Below are positions 25,634 to 34,310 of a DNA stretch of 64,000 bases, piece by piece. The position numbers and the translations under genes were made by a program. Every line of letters begins with the position of its first letter. Position 1 is the first letter of the stretch. The notes under the pieces are model-generated. The model was given only the letters and a program-made list of their open reading frames with translations, did not search any database and had not been told where the DNA came from. Source of the DNA: CAWBRY01 sp963791295 (GTDB taxonomy: Bacteria > Bacteroidota > Bacteroidia > Chitinophagales > Chitinophagaceae); contig CAWBRY010000005.1 in the NCBI GenBank assembly GCA_963791295.1, positions 62,001 through 126,000 of the forward strand. Reading direction: 5' to 3'.

Positions 25634-27046
25634 ATGAATGACAGGAAGAAATCCCGCCGAAACTTCATTCGAAATTCAGCCATTGTTGGAGGCAGTTTCT
25701 TTATCCTACCACGACATGTCTTAGGACGGGGGTTTATCGCTCCAAGTGATAAACTCAATATTGCAGGAATCGGCGTGGGCGGAAAAGGCGAGAGCGACCT
25801 GATGGAGTTTGCCAAGAGTCCCAATGTAAACATCGTCGCACTTTGCGATGTGGATGACAGAGAAGCAGCAAATTCACGGAAGCGTTTCGAAAAAGCTAAA
25901 TACTATAAGGACTATCGCGAACTGCTGGACAAAGAAAAAAATAATATAGACGCCTGTTCAATTTCTACACCCGATAACACCCATGCCGTAGCGACTTTGT
26001 CGGCGATGCAATTGAAGAAGCATGTATATACACAAAAACCGCTGACGCACGATATATATGAAGCCAGGATATTGGCCCAGGCAGAAAAAAAATATAAGGT
26101 AGTTACTCAAATGGGAAACCAGGGAGCTTCTGGAAGTGGAGTACGAAAAGCTAAAGAGATCTATGACGCGGGTTTGATCGGGAATGTAGTTGAAGCTCAC
26201 GCCTGGACTAACCGGCCAGTTTGGCCGCAAGGAGTTCCCACGCCAACTGGAAGCTTCGAGATCCCTAAAGAACTCGATTGGGATCTGTGGCTGGGGCCGG
26301 CGAAACACATTGAATACAATCCGGCATATCTGCCTTTCAACTGGCGCGGCTGGTGGGCATTTGGAACCGGTGCTTTAGGAGATATGGCATGTCATATCAT
26401 GGATCCCATTTACCGGATATTGCCGATCGATTACCCCAATTCAGCGGAATGCAGCATCGGCTCGATATACAAACAAATGTGGACTGCCGAAAACTATGCA
26501 GAGAGCTGTCCTGCCTCATCTATTATTCATCTAAACTATCCTACCAAGGATGGAAAATCCAATATAAAAATCTCCTGGCATGATGGCGGCCTGCTTCCTG
26601 AACGTCCGGATGAATTATTAGCCGATGAGCCCTTAGGCAATGGGGATGGTGGTGTATTATTTATTGGCACCAAGGGCAAGTTGTTGTTAGATTGTTATGG
26701 AGCGAACCCAAGACTATTGCCAACAAAGTTGATGAAGGAAAAACAGATCCCTGCTGATACGGTTAAAAGGGTTCCGGAGGGTCACTATCTGCAATGGGTC
26801 AATGCATGTATTGCGGGGTATGGAAATGCGAAAACCAGTTCACCATTTGAATACGCAGGACCTTTTACCGAAAGTATCCTGATGGGTAACCTGGCTATCC
26901 GCAGCTGGATGTTGCGTGTAGGTGATCAGTTCCCCGGACGAAAGAAGCTTGTTTGGGACGCAGCCAATATGAAGATCACCAACTTTGATGAAGCGAACCA
27001 ATTTGTTCGCAGGGATTACCGGCCAGGGTATAACCTTGTGCTTTGA
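25634..27046 (+). CDS. Gfo/Idh/MocA family oxidoreductase with Tat signal
   Basis: A 470-residue NAD(P)-dependent oxidoreductase. DRKKSRRNFIRNSAIVGGSFFILP is a twin-arginine signal (SRRNFIR), so it should be exported already folded with cofactor, a common feature of this family in Bacteroidota. The Rossmann domain begins LNIAGIGVGGKGESD and includes VNIVALCDVDD and the signature VYTQKPLTHD, the EKP-like motif with Lys of the catalytic site. The second domain holds GDMACHIMDPIYRIL with the catalytic His. Substrates are sugars or inositols, and in Bacteroidota such Tat-exported enzymes often act on glycan-derived sugars. No sugar-specific neighbours are present, so the substrate is open. Confidence 0.85.
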   Translation: MNDRKKSRRNFIRNSAIVGGSFFILPRHVLGRGFIAPSDKLNIAGIGVGGKGESDLMEFAKSPNVNIVALCDVDDREAANSRKRFEKAKYYKDYRELLDKEKNNIDACSISTPDNTHAVATLSAMQLKKHVYTQKPLTHDIYEARILAQAEKKYKVVTQMGNQGASGSGVRKAKEIYDAGLIGNVVEAHAWTNRPVWPQGVPTPTGSFEIPKELDWDLWLGPAKHIEYNPAYLPFNWRGWWAFGTGALGDMACHIMDPIYRILPIDYPNSAECSIGSIYKQMWTAENYAESCPASSIIHLNYPTKDGKSNIKISWHDGGLLPERPDELLADEPLGNGDGGVLFIGTKGKLLLDCYGANPRLLPTKLMKEKQIPADTVKRVPEGHYLQWVNACIAGYGNAKTSSPFEYAGPFTESILMGNLAIRSWMLRVGDQFPGRKKLVWDAANMKITNFDEANQFVRRDYRPGYNLVL

Positions 27047-27087
27047 TAAATGTTTCGGTTGAATAAGGTATATAAGGTGGAAATAAA

Positions 27088-27834
27088 ATGAACAGAAACT
27101 ATTGGGAAAGGATTGCTCCCGATTATGATGAAGAGATATTTGACGTCCTCCTGAATGATAAGAAATCATTCATCCGATCAGCCATCCGAAAATTTGCTTC
27201 TCCTTCCAGGACCGTCATTGATGTAGGCTGTGCTGTCGGGAAATGGATTCCCATCCTCTCGCCGGCATTCAAAAAAGTATATGCCCTGGATATTTCAGCA
27301 AGAAACCTGGCTATAGCAAAAGCGCGACATTCTCAATTGCATAATGTGGAATATCTGCGGGTGGACATGTCTAATTTAAAGACCAAAAAACCCCGTGCCG
27401 ACCTGTGCATTTGCATTAATGCAGTGCTTACCGCCTCTCTGAAAAAAAGAATTAATTTTTTTCGATCTCTTTCCAAGAGTATCAAGAAAGGCGGCCACCT
27501 GATCCTCGTTATTCCTTCATTGGAATCATATCTGCTTACTTTAATCGTGTCTCATCGATGGAAGATCGATAAGAATATCTTATTTAAGCCCATTAACGCC
27601 AACCGGGCTTTGAAAAATTGGGATAATATAAGGCAGGGGAATGTGGATATAGATCACATCCCAACGAAACATTTTCTAAAAGAAGAACTGAATTTGCTAT
27701 TAGATCGCGAAGGGCTGGTAGTAGAAGCCTTTCGTAAAATAGAATATGATTGGAATACAGAATTCCTGCAACCGCCCGCATGGCTAAAGTCTCCTTATCC
27801 ATGGGACTGGATGTGTGTAGCAAAGAAATTGTAA
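27088..27834 (+). CDS. Class I SAM-dependent methyltransferase
   Basis: A 248-residue methyltransferase. The SAM-binding motif I is RTVIDVGCAVGKWIPIL, followed by VYALDISARNLAIAKARH with the acidic residue at the end of strand 2, then ADLCICINAVLTASLKKRINFFRSLSKSIKKGGHLILVIPSLES (motifs II and III). The C-terminal part (YDWNTEFLQPPAWLKSPYPWDWMCVAKKL) is the family's substrate side and gives no specific hint. It follows the oxidoreductase gene by about 40 bases, so the two may share a transcript. The target (small molecule, lipid or protein) cannot be told. The first residues NRNYWERIAPDYDEEIFDVL are typical of the UbiE/Methyltransf_11-type group. Confidence 0.85.
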   Translation: MNRNYWERIAPDYDEEIFDVLLNDKKSFIRSAIRKFASPSRTVIDVGCAVGKWIPILSPAFKKVYALDISARNLAIAKARHSQLHNVEYLRVDMSNLKTKKPRADLCICINAVLTASLKKRINFFRSLSKSIKKGGHLILVIPSLESYLLTLIVSHRWKIDKNILFKPINANRALKNWDNIRQGNVDIDHIPTKHFLKEELNLLLDREGLVVEAFRKIEYDWNTEFLQPPAWLKSPYPWDWMCVAKKL

Positions 27835-27919
27835 TTATCAGGCCGGTCTTTCCCCACCTGTGGAAAAGTTTAGCCGTTTGATCTCGGTATCTACTTCGAT
27901 ATTGTGATGATAAGCCACC

Positions 27920-28786
27920 ATGGAAACAAATAATGAAATAGCCGCCCTACTGCACCTGATCGATGATCCTGACGAAGAAGTGTTTGACGCAGTTTCGCAA
28001 CAGATCGTTAACTACGGTAAGCCCATCATCCCCAACCTGGAACATTTATGGGAAACAACGCCCGATGAAAGCACGCAAGTGCGTATTGAATTATTGATTC
28101 ATCGGTTACACTACCGTGACCTGTCCGAAGATTTCAGGCAATGGGGTGTGTCAGGTCATCACGACCTGATGTTAGGTGCATTGCTGGTGTGCAAATTTCA
28201 GTATCCCGATCTTGCCACCACTCCGGTGCTGCAGGAAATTGAAAAAGTGCGCCGCAATATTTGGCTGGAACTTAATAATTATCTCACCCCGCTCGAACAA
28301 GTCAATATTGTCACCAGCATATTATATAGTTATTACGGGTTGAAAGGTTGCGAGACCAACTATAAAGAAACCACTGAATTCATGCTCCATAAAACCCTCG
28401 AGGCAAAACGTGGCAACCAGGTGAGCAATGGAATATTGTATCTGTTACTATGCGAATTGTTGGATATTCCGATTAAAGCCGTTCATGTCCCTAAGCAATT
28501 TATTATAGCTTATTTCAAGCCCGGTTATTCTGATGAAAATCTACCCAATCCGATTCATAAAATTGAGTTCTTTATCGACCCGACTACCGGCCAGGTATTT
28601 ACGCATCAGGACGTTGACAATTATTTCAAACGAATCTCTGTGCCGCCGGTAGGATCATATTTCAAGCCTCTATCAAACAAGAAAGTTATACAGCAACTCC
28701 TGGAAGAATACAGTAAATGCTTTGACAATGAAAAGGACCAATACAAGCAAGCGGAACTGATGGGCCTTGCGAAGCTCCTGGATTAA
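27920..28786 (+). CDS. SirB1/transglutaminase-like family protein
   Basis: A 288-residue protein of the SirB1-type transglutaminase-like group. Residues 1-90 look like a HEAT-type helical repeat (ALLHLIDDPDEEVFDAVSQQIVNYGKPIIPNLEHLWE). Then come the core FYYYGLKGCETNYKETTEFMLHKTLEAKRGNQVSNGILYLLLCELLDIPIKAVHVPKQFIIAY and FFIDPTTGQVFT. In the family the transglutaminase Cys is replaced (here GNQVSNG), so it is probably not a transglutaminase. E. coli SirB1 was linked to invasion gene control, but its biochemical role is unclear. No signal peptide is visible; it should be cytoplasmic. It ends 3 bases before the stop of topA on the other strand. Confidence 0.75.
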   Translation: METNNEIAALLHLIDDPDEEVFDAVSQQIVNYGKPIIPNLEHLWETTPDESTQVRIELLIHRLHYRDLSEDFRQWGVSGHHDLMLGALLVCKFQYPDLATTPVLQEIEKVRRNIWLELNNYLTPLEQVNIVTSILYSYYGLKGCETNYKETTEFMLHKTLEAKRGNQVSNGILYLLLCELLDIPIKAVHVPKQFIIAYFKPGYSDENLPNPIHKIEFFIDPTTGQVFTHQDVDNYFKRISVPPVGSYFKPLSNKKVIQQLLEEYSKCFDNEKDQYKQAELMGLAKLLD

Positions 28787-28789
28787 ATC

Positions 28790-31381
28790 TTATACATCCT
28801 TTTTCTTCGTCTTCGGCGCCGCTGCTTTCTTCTTCGGCACAGCAGCTTTCTTCTTGCGCGGAGCTTTCTCTTTCTTTGTAAATGCTTGCGGCACCTCCAG
28901 TTCAATCATCTTCTTAATATCGTCCAGCGTCATGGCGGCCGCCTCCTCTGCCGAGTACTTAGTGCTATCAGCTTTACGGGCAAACTTGATCATTTTTTTC
29001 CCAAACCGGATAAAAGGACCCCAGCGACCGTTTTCAACTGCTATTTTTTCGTCTGGCCATCTTTGAATATACCGGCCGGCTTCCTTCACTATTTTTTTCT
29101 CAACCAGGTCATGCATCTGTTGTTGAGTCAGCGAATCCAGGTCGTAAGTTTTAATGGGCACATGAATAAACATACCATCCCACTTAATATATGGACCGAA
29201 ACGGCCACGACCCTTTGTAATGGGCTTATCATTATAAAAACCAACCGGCGCATCGCCCTTTCTTTTTATCTCGATCAGGTGAATCGCTCTTTCTAAGTCG
29301 ACAGTCGTGGGGTCCTCGCCCTTAGGTATGGATATAAATTCATCACCCCATTTGACATAGGGACCGAAACGTCCTACATTGACAGATACATCCTTCTCAT
29401 CAAACTGGCCCAGTGCGGCCTGCATCTTGAATAATTCCATTGCCTCATCATAGCTGATGGTTTCAATACTCTGGCCCGCTTGTAATTTGGCAAACTTTGG
29501 CTTCTCTTCGTCCTCAACACCACCAATCTGAATCATAGGGCCATATCTTCCCATTCGTGCTACGACCGTTCGGCCTGTTTCGGGGTCAATGCCCAGTTCT
29601 CTTTCTCCCTTGATCCTTTCTGCGTTTTCGATTGTATTCTCGACATCCTTCTTAAAAGGAAGGTAGAAATCATCAATCATCTTATTCCACTTCATCTTTC
29701 CTTCCGCTACTTCATCAAATTCTGCCTCGATGCGGGCAGTGAAGCCGTAATCCATGATATCGTCAAAGTATTGTTTGAGAAAATCCGTCACGACCAGCCC
29801 GAGGTCGGAAGGAAATAGTTTGGACTTCTCCGCACCCGTGATCTCTTCTTCCATCTCCCGATTCACTTCGTTGTTTTTGAGCATAAACACGCGCAGCTCA
29901 CGCGGAACTCCATCCTTATTTCTTTTTTCAACGTATCCTCTTTTAAGAATCGTTGAAATAGTAGGAGCGTAGGTAGATGGGCGTCCGATGCCCAGTTCTT
30001 CCAATTTCTTTACGAGCGATGCTTCTGTATAACGAGGTAATGGGCGGCTAAACCTTTCCGTGGCTTTCATCGATGACAGAGGCAGTTCCTGTCCTACAGC
30101 GAGTGGAGGCAGCATGCCTTCCTGCGTTTCATCTTCATTGATTTCATCATCGTCACGGTCTTCGCGATAAACTTTCAGGAATCCATCAAACTTCAGAACT
30201 TCTCCATTCGCAGTTAATTCCTGCTGATTGGTAGATATGGAAATCTTGGCAATCGTGCGTTCCAATTCGGCGTCGGCCATCTGGGAAGCCATCGTGCGTT
30301 TCCAAATCAATTCATATAAGCGGTTTAAATCAGGATCATCTATACGAGTATTACTCATGTAAGTCGGTCGGATCGCCTCATGCGCTTCCTGCGCGCTGGC
30401 GTTCTTGTTGCGGTAAGTCCTGAATTGATGATATTCATCACCATACAAACTTTTAATCGTGTTGGTTATATCACCGAGGGCAGTATCACTCAAATTCACG
30501 CTATCCGTACGCATATAAGTGATGTTGCCGCTTTCGTATAGTTTTTGAGCTAGGATCATCGTCCTTGCCACACCATAACCCAACTTTCTGGAGGCTTCCT
30601 GTTGCAGGGTAGAGGTGGTAAATGGCGGCGCAGGTGAACGTTTAGCGGGTTTTACCTGGATATCATTTACAGAATATTCTGCGCCAATACAACTTTTCAA
30701 AAAACTTTCCGCATCCTCCGCGGAGGAATGTTTCGACCCTTCTGCTTTAAAGGTTATTATTTTATCGCTATTATCTTTTGCTGTGAATAGCGCTTCGACT
30801 TTGAAATGACTGACAGGAGTAAACGCATTGATCTCTCTTTCCCGTTCAGCAATCAACCTGACTGCTACACTTTGCACTCTTCCAGCACTCAAATTATTCT
30901 TTACACTTATTTTTCTCCATAATACCGGACTAAGTTGAAAGCCTACAATTCTATCGAGTATGCGCCTCGCCTGTTGTGCGTTGACGAGATTCATGTCCAG
31001 TGTTCTCGGATTTGCAATGGCAGCCAGAATGGCCGGCTTGGTAATCTCATGAAATACGATCCGCTTGGTTGTTTTGGGATCAAGACCCAGCACTTCGCAC
31101 AGGTGCCAGCTAATGGCTTCTCCTTCGCGGTCCTCATCAGTCGCGAGCCACACCTCGGCCGATTTTTTAGACAATCTCTTTAAGTCGTTGACTACCTTCT
31201 CTTTCTCTTCGGGTACGATATAGCGTGGTTGATATTTCTTCTCCAGGTTAATTCCCATTCCGGCTTTTTCCAGGTCGCGGATATGGCCATAACAGCTCTT
31301 AACCTCAAAATCACTTCCGAGTATTTTTTCGATGGTTTTCGCTTTCGCAGGGCTCTCTACTATTAATAGGTTTTTCGGCAT
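28790..31381 (-). CDS. topA: DNA topoisomerase I
   Basis: An 863-residue type IA topoisomerase that relaxes negative supercoils. The N-terminus PKNLLIVESPAKAKTIEKILG is the Toprim domain with its Glu, and ATDEDREGEAISWHL holds the metal-binding DxD. The active-site tyrosine is in SGNITYMRTDSVNLS. The C-terminal half has four short GRxGPxI/V repeats (GRYGPMIQIG, GRFGPYVKWG, GRFGPYIKWDG, GRWGPFIRFG) in place of zinc fingers. The last 30 residues are Lys/Ala/Pro-rich (about 835-863), a likely DNA-binding tail. I start at the ATG at 31379-31381, which has GGAG five bases upstream, a rare Shine-Dalgarno for this genome. The leader contains two mutually exclusive hairpins. Confidence 0.93.
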   Translation of the reverse strand: MPKNLLIVESPAKAKTIEKILGSDFEVKSCYGHIRDLEKAGMGINLEKKYQPRYIVPEEKEKVVNDLKRLSKKSAEVWLATDEDREGEAISWHLCEVLGLDPKTTKRIVFHEITKPAILAAIANPRTLDMNLVNAQQARRILDRIVGFQLSPVLWRKISVKNNLSAGRVQSVAVRLIAEREREINAFTPVSHFKVEALFTAKDNSDKIITFKAEGSKHSSAEDAESFLKSCIGAEYSVNDIQVKPAKRSPAPPFTTSTLQQEASRKLGYGVARTMILAQKLYESGNITYMRTDSVNLSDTALGDITNTIKSLYGDEYHQFRTYRNKNASAQEAHEAIRPTYMSNTRIDDPDLNRLYELIWKRTMASQMADAELERTIAKISISTNQQELTANGEVLKFDGFLKVYREDRDDDEINEDETQEGMLPPLAVGQELPLSSMKATERFSRPLPRYTEASLVKKLEELGIGRPSTYAPTISTILKRGYVEKRNKDGVPRELRVFMLKNNEVNREMEEEITGAEKSKLFPSDLGLVVTDFLKQYFDDIMDYGFTARIEAEFDEVAEGKMKWNKMIDDFYLPFKKDVENTIENAERIKGERELGIDPETGRTVVARMGRYGPMIQIGGVEDEEKPKFAKLQAGQSIETISYDEAMELFKMQAALGQFDEKDVSVNVGRFGPYVKWGDEFISIPKGEDPTTVDLERAIHLIEIKRKGDAPVGFYNDKPITKGRGRFGPYIKWDGMFIHVPIKTYDLDSLTQQQMHDLVEKKIVKEAGRYIQRWPDEKIAVENGRWGPFIRFGKKMIKFARKADSTKYSAEEAAAMTLDDIKKMIELEVPQAFTKKEKAPRKKKAAVPKKKAAAPKTKKKDV

Positions 31382-31404
31382 ATTCACTCCATATTATATA
31401 CATA

Positions 31405-31432
31405 CCGCTAGAAAAAAAACCGCATCTAGCGG
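31405..31432 (-). promoter_or_regulatory. Overlapping alternative hairpins in the topA leader
   Basis: On the minus strand CCGCTAG (31432-31426) can pair with CTAGCGG (31411-31405) over 7 bases, or its CCGC can pair with the nearer GCGG to form a short stem (loop TAGAT) followed directly by eight Ts. The first form would trap the T run in its loop; the second looks like a weak terminator. Both lie 24-50 bases before the topA ATG, so an attenuation role is possible. Confidence 0.35.
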
Positions 31433-31488
31433 CCGCAAGTTAGAACAAGAATAATTAATTTTTTTCGAAACAATCACCAACCGTTAGT

Positions 31489-31542
31489 GTTATACTACTT
31501 TCTTATCGACCGAAAGCTCTTTAAATCAGTGTGTAGTATAAC
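31489..31542. repeat. Perfect 10-base inverted repeat upstream of topA
   Basis: GTTATACTAC at 31489-31498 and its exact complement GTAGTATAAC at 31533-31542 flank 34 bases, inside which CTTTC and GAAAG can also pair. It lies between the stop of the SGNH hydrolase gene and topA. It has no T run, so it is either an operator-like dyad or an mRNA-end hairpin. Confidence 0.5.
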
Positions 31543-31569
31543 CCATTAAGAAAATTATAAATCCTGTTT

Positions 31570-32295
31570 TTAATCACCCCGGGAATCTGATTGCAACCTC
31601 GACTCAATAAACAAAGCAATTTTTTCCGCCCAACGTTTATACTCTTTTCCTGACGGATGCAAACCATCGCTGGTAATCAGTGTTGCATCCTTCAATGCTT
31701 CCCGGGTCCACGGCGTTATATCAATATACTCAACATGGTATTGCTCAGATATCTTCTTGTTGGCTGCATTGTAGGCATCAATTTGCCCGGCGATCTCCGT
31801 TCTGTTAGCGTCTTTTGCAAATGGAGTGGCACCCCAATCCGGTATTGACAGAACGATCACCCTCTCCGCACGATCGCCTGCAAAATGAATCGCCTTTTTC
31901 AATAGATTTTCAAACGCGGGAATGTAAGAATCTACCGTTTGTCCGCGATATTGATTGTTTACACCGATCAGCAGGCTGACAAAATCATAGGATGACCTGA
32001 GCGGTTCAATCTGAATCGCCTTTTCAATACCTGTTTCAAGCTCATCAGTGGTCCATCCTGTCTTTGCGATGATTCGCGGCGGCTGAATATTGACCGAATC
32101 TTTTTTGAGTAAGGCCACGACCTGGTTAGGATAATTCTCGTCGGCGCTTACCTTTTCGCCGATAGTGTAAGAATCTCCCAGGGCGAGGTAAGAATAAGTC
32201 TGTTGTTTAAAGGCCTCATTCATCGCGTTGAAATCAATTTTTTGACTTGAGGTATCAGCACTGAGAAAAAATAATATTCCAAAAAGCCATTTCAT
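31570..32295 (-). CDS. SGNH/GDSL-family esterase, exported
   Basis: A 241-residue SGNH hydrolase. Block I is YLALGDSYTIGEKV with the nucleophile Ser42; block III is LIGVNNQYRG (the Asn of SGNH); block V is DGLHPSG with Asp210 and His213. The catalytic set is therefore complete. The N-terminus KWLFGILFFLSADTSSQ is a short signal peptide, so it acts outside the inner membrane as an ester or thioester hydrolase. It overlaps the stop of the upstream alpha/beta hydrolase gene by ATGA (32292-32295), so the two are translated together. A pair of esterases from two folds suggests stepwise lipid or ester breakdown, but the substrate is unknown. Confidence 0.88.
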   Translation of the reverse strand: MKWLFGILFFLSADTSSQKIDFNAMNEAFKQQTYSYLALGDSYTIGEKVSADENYPNQVVALLKKDSVNIQPPRIIAKTGWTTDELETGIEKAIQIEPLRSSYDFVSLLIGVNNQYRGQTVDSYIPAFENLLKKAIHFAGDRAERVIVLSIPDWGATPFAKDANRTEIAGQIDAYNAANKKISEQYHVEYIDITPWTREALKDATLITSDGLHPSGKEYKRWAEKIALFIESRLQSDSRGD

Positions 32296-33137
32296 AAGAA
32301 TTCAATGATGGATCGCGATATTTTCTGATCGCGGTAGATTCTCCGGTGTCCTAAACCCTTTGTAATTACGAAATCGACATGGGGATAGTTTTGTTCCATT
32401 ACTTTCCTGGCATCGTGCCAGGGCGTAATGTCATCGTCTTCATCATGGAACCAGCGAATATGCGCACGTATTTTCGGAATGACACGACTTAAAGAATACC
32501 AGGTCACCGGCTTTTTCTGCACATCGTATATCAATTCATTGAACTCCTTCCTTACGCCATCTCCTAATTTGACAAAAGAAAAGAAAAAGTCAATCGCTGT
32601 TGCGGTCTCTGTGGCAGGTGCAATGAGGACAAGCCGATAGCTCTCGTCGTGTGGAATTTCCTCCAGCGCAAGACCCAGTCCCAGTCCGCCAAAAGAATGC
32701 CCCATAAATGATTTTATGGGGCCAAATCGTTCATTGATCAGCAAAATCATTTCTTTATAAATGATCGCATTGATCTTCTTACCCGTGCTATATCCGTGAG
32801 CGGGCGCATCAAAAGCGAGGACTTCATAACCCTTTTTAATCAGCGGCCGAATGAAATGATCAAACGATGCTACGGAAGAATTAAAACCATGAGCGATCAA
32901 GACCTTGCGCGCACCTCCCTTATTCCAGCGGTACCCTCGAGCTGTCTCTCCATGGACCGACAACTCTAACTTTTCAGCATCAGCGAAATTCCGCGGTAAA
33001 GACTTTTTATAATGAAATTGCGGTGTACAAAAAAGTTCGAAAGCGATCTCTGCTGCTTTCTTTTTGGAGACTGCGGAAAGAAGCTTGAACTTTGTGCGAT
33101 AATATCCTGTCGCCAAGCTTCGTCCTAACTTATTCAT
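32292..33137 (-). CDS. Alpha/beta hydrolase
   Basis: A 281-residue alpha/beta-hydrolase. The oxyanion strand is VLIAHGFNSS, the nucleophile elbow is MGHSFGGLG with Ser148, a candidate acid lies in WFHDEDDDITPWHDA, and the catalytic His is His264 in GLGHRRI. No signal peptide is seen; the first 60 residues are a basic helical segment (KFKLLSAVSKKKAAEIAFELF) that could lie on the membrane. It is translationally coupled to the SGNH esterase gene through ATGA. Its start is only 15 bases from the start of the divergent DUF2520 gene, so the promoters of the two must overlap the opposite coding regions. Substrate unknown. Confidence 0.88.
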   Translation of the reverse strand: MNKLGRSLATGYYRTKFKLLSAVSKKKAAEIAFELFCTPQFHYKKSLPRNFADAEKLELSVHGETARGYRWNKGGARKVLIAHGFNSSVASFDHFIRPLIKKGYEVLAFDAPAHGYSTGKKINAIIYKEMILLINERFGPIKSFMGHSFGGLGLGLALEEIPHDESYRLVLIAPATETATAIDFFFSFVKLGDGVRKEFNELIYDVQKKPVTWYSLSRVIPKIRAHIRWFHDEDDDITPWHDARKVMEQNYPHVDFVITKGLGHRRIYRDQKISRSIIEFL

Positions 33138-33152
33138 TGCATAAAGATAGAT

Positions 33153-33917
33153 ATGAAAATTGTAATCATCGGTTCAGGGAATGTAGCGGCAGTGCTCGGA
33201 CGAAAATTCAATGCAGCTAATTTTTCAATTGAACAAATCGTAGGCAGGAATGCCAGTGCAGCCAGCGAACTCGCATATGAATTGAATACGATATCCACTA
33301 ATTATCTGAGTGCGATCAACCGTAGCGCTGACGTGTATATCATTGCCGTCACTGATATGGCTATTGCCGACGTGATTAAGGATCTTAAATTACCTGACAA
33401 AGTGGTTGCGCATACAGCCGCTTCGGTGCCGATGGACATCCTAAAAAAAGTTAGTCGGCACTATGGTGTATTTTATCCGCTGCAAACCCTTCGCAAAGAA
33501 TCTGTCTCGGTTCCGGAAATACCCATTTTCTATGAAGGGAGTGATGAGCTGGCGAAGAAAAAGCTTGGAGTTCTGGCTCAATCGATCGCCGGCCAAAAAG
33601 TGATGGAAGCTGGACCGGATATGTTACTTAAGATGCATGTTGGCGGCGTCCTGGTTAGCAATTTCACGAACCATCTTTATGCCTTAGCCGCAAACTATTG
33701 CCGGAAGGAGGGTCTCGATTTCAGACAATTACAACCACTGATCATTGAAACAGCAAATCGTATAAAAGAAATGGAACCTGAAAAGGCTCAGACAGGGCCA
33801 GCAGTTCGCCATGATAAAGAAACCATCAAGAAACATCTTGCTTTACTGAAAGAATACCCTACGCTTAAAAAAATTTATGAATTGATGACCGATAGTATAC
33901 AGGAAAGTGAGAAGTGA
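33153..33917 (+). CDS. Rossmann/DUF2520 domain protein, NADP-dependent dehydrogenase-like
   Basis: A 254-residue protein with an N-terminal Rossmann fold (MKIVIIGSGNVAAVLGRKF, the GxGNVA nucleotide loop) and the C-terminal helical DUF2520 domain (KMHVGGVLVSNFTNHLYALAANYCRKEGLDF, then PEKAQTGPAVRHD). It resembles ketopantoate reductase and F420-type oxidoreductases, with the TGPAxR(G/H)D motif near the end diagnostic for the family. The substrate is not known. It opens a run of six same-strand genes: DUF2520, ferredoxin, kdsC, UbiA-type, maf and DUF2851. The stop TGA lies in a heptamer repeat (AAGTGAG AAGTGAA), and the ferredoxin ATG follows after 6 bases, so they are co-transcribed. Confidence 0.85.
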   Translation: MKIVIIGSGNVAAVLGRKFNAANFSIEQIVGRNASAASELAYELNTISTNYLSAINRSADVYIIAVTDMAIADVIKDLKLPDKVVAHTAASVPMDILKKVSRHYGVFYPLQTLRKESVSVPEIPIFYEGSDELAKKKLGVLAQSIAGQKVMEAGPDMLLKMHVGGVLVSNFTNHLYALAANYCRKEGLDFRQLQPLIIETANRIKEMEPEKAQTGPAVRHDKETIKKHLALLKEYPTLKKIYELMTDSIQESEK

Positions 33918-33925
33918 AAAGTTAT
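33905..33925. repeat. Short heptanucleotide repeat spanning a stop/start junction
   Basis: AAGTGAG (33905-33911), AAGTGAA (33912-33918) and AAGTTAT (33919-33925) follow each other with period 7. The first two differ by one base, the third by two more. They contain the stop TGA of the DUF2520 gene and the first bases of the ferredoxin start codon. Confidence 0.4.
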
Positions 33926-34259
33926 GTACAGGATCACCTTTAATTTTGAGCAGCCTGGTTTAAATTCAACTATCCTGGAAAACATTAAGGATGGCTATAG
34001 CGTCCTCGAAATCGCCCTGATGAATGATGTTGAACTCCACTATAATTGTGGAGGCGTTTGTTCTTGTACAACCTGTCATGTGTATGTGAACAAAGGCGAG
34101 GAGTTCCTGGAAGGGAAAAGCATCCGGGAACAGGATTTTTTAAGCAGGGCGATGAATCCAGGACCAAATTCAAGGCTTGCCTGCCAATGCTTACTGAACC
34201 CGGGAGAAGGCGAACTGGAAGTGACCATACCCAATCAAACAGAGCTGCCAGATGAATAA
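33924..34259 (+). CDS. 2Fe-2S ferredoxin
   Basis: A 111-residue adrenodoxin/Isc-type [2Fe-2S] ferredoxin. The ligand set is Cys42, Cys48, Cys51 and Cys87 (C-x5-C-x2-C...C, in NCGGVCSCTTCHVYV and RLACQC). Cys46 and Cys89 are extra cysteines near the cluster. CHVYV after the third ligand is typical of this group, which carries single electrons to iron-sulphur assembly or to monooxygenases. The start ATG lies in the last unit of a short repeat, 6 bases after the DUF2520 stop. No reductase or P450 is adjacent; downstream lies kdsC. Its partner is unknown. Confidence 0.88.
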   Translation: MYRITFNFEQPGLNSTILENIKDGYSVLEIALMNDVELHYNCGGVCSCTTCHVYVNKGEEFLEGKSIREQDFLSRAMNPGPNSRLACQCLLNPGEGELEVTIPNQTELPDE

Positions 34260-34310
34260 AAATGCCAGGCAATTCAATTCATCATATTTTAACTTATCAA
34301 TTCTACCTGC

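Noticed and set aside
27920..28786. Missing catalytic cysteine in the SirB1-like protein
   Set aside because: The lack of the transglutaminase Cys is usual for the SirB1 group, so it is not a special loss.
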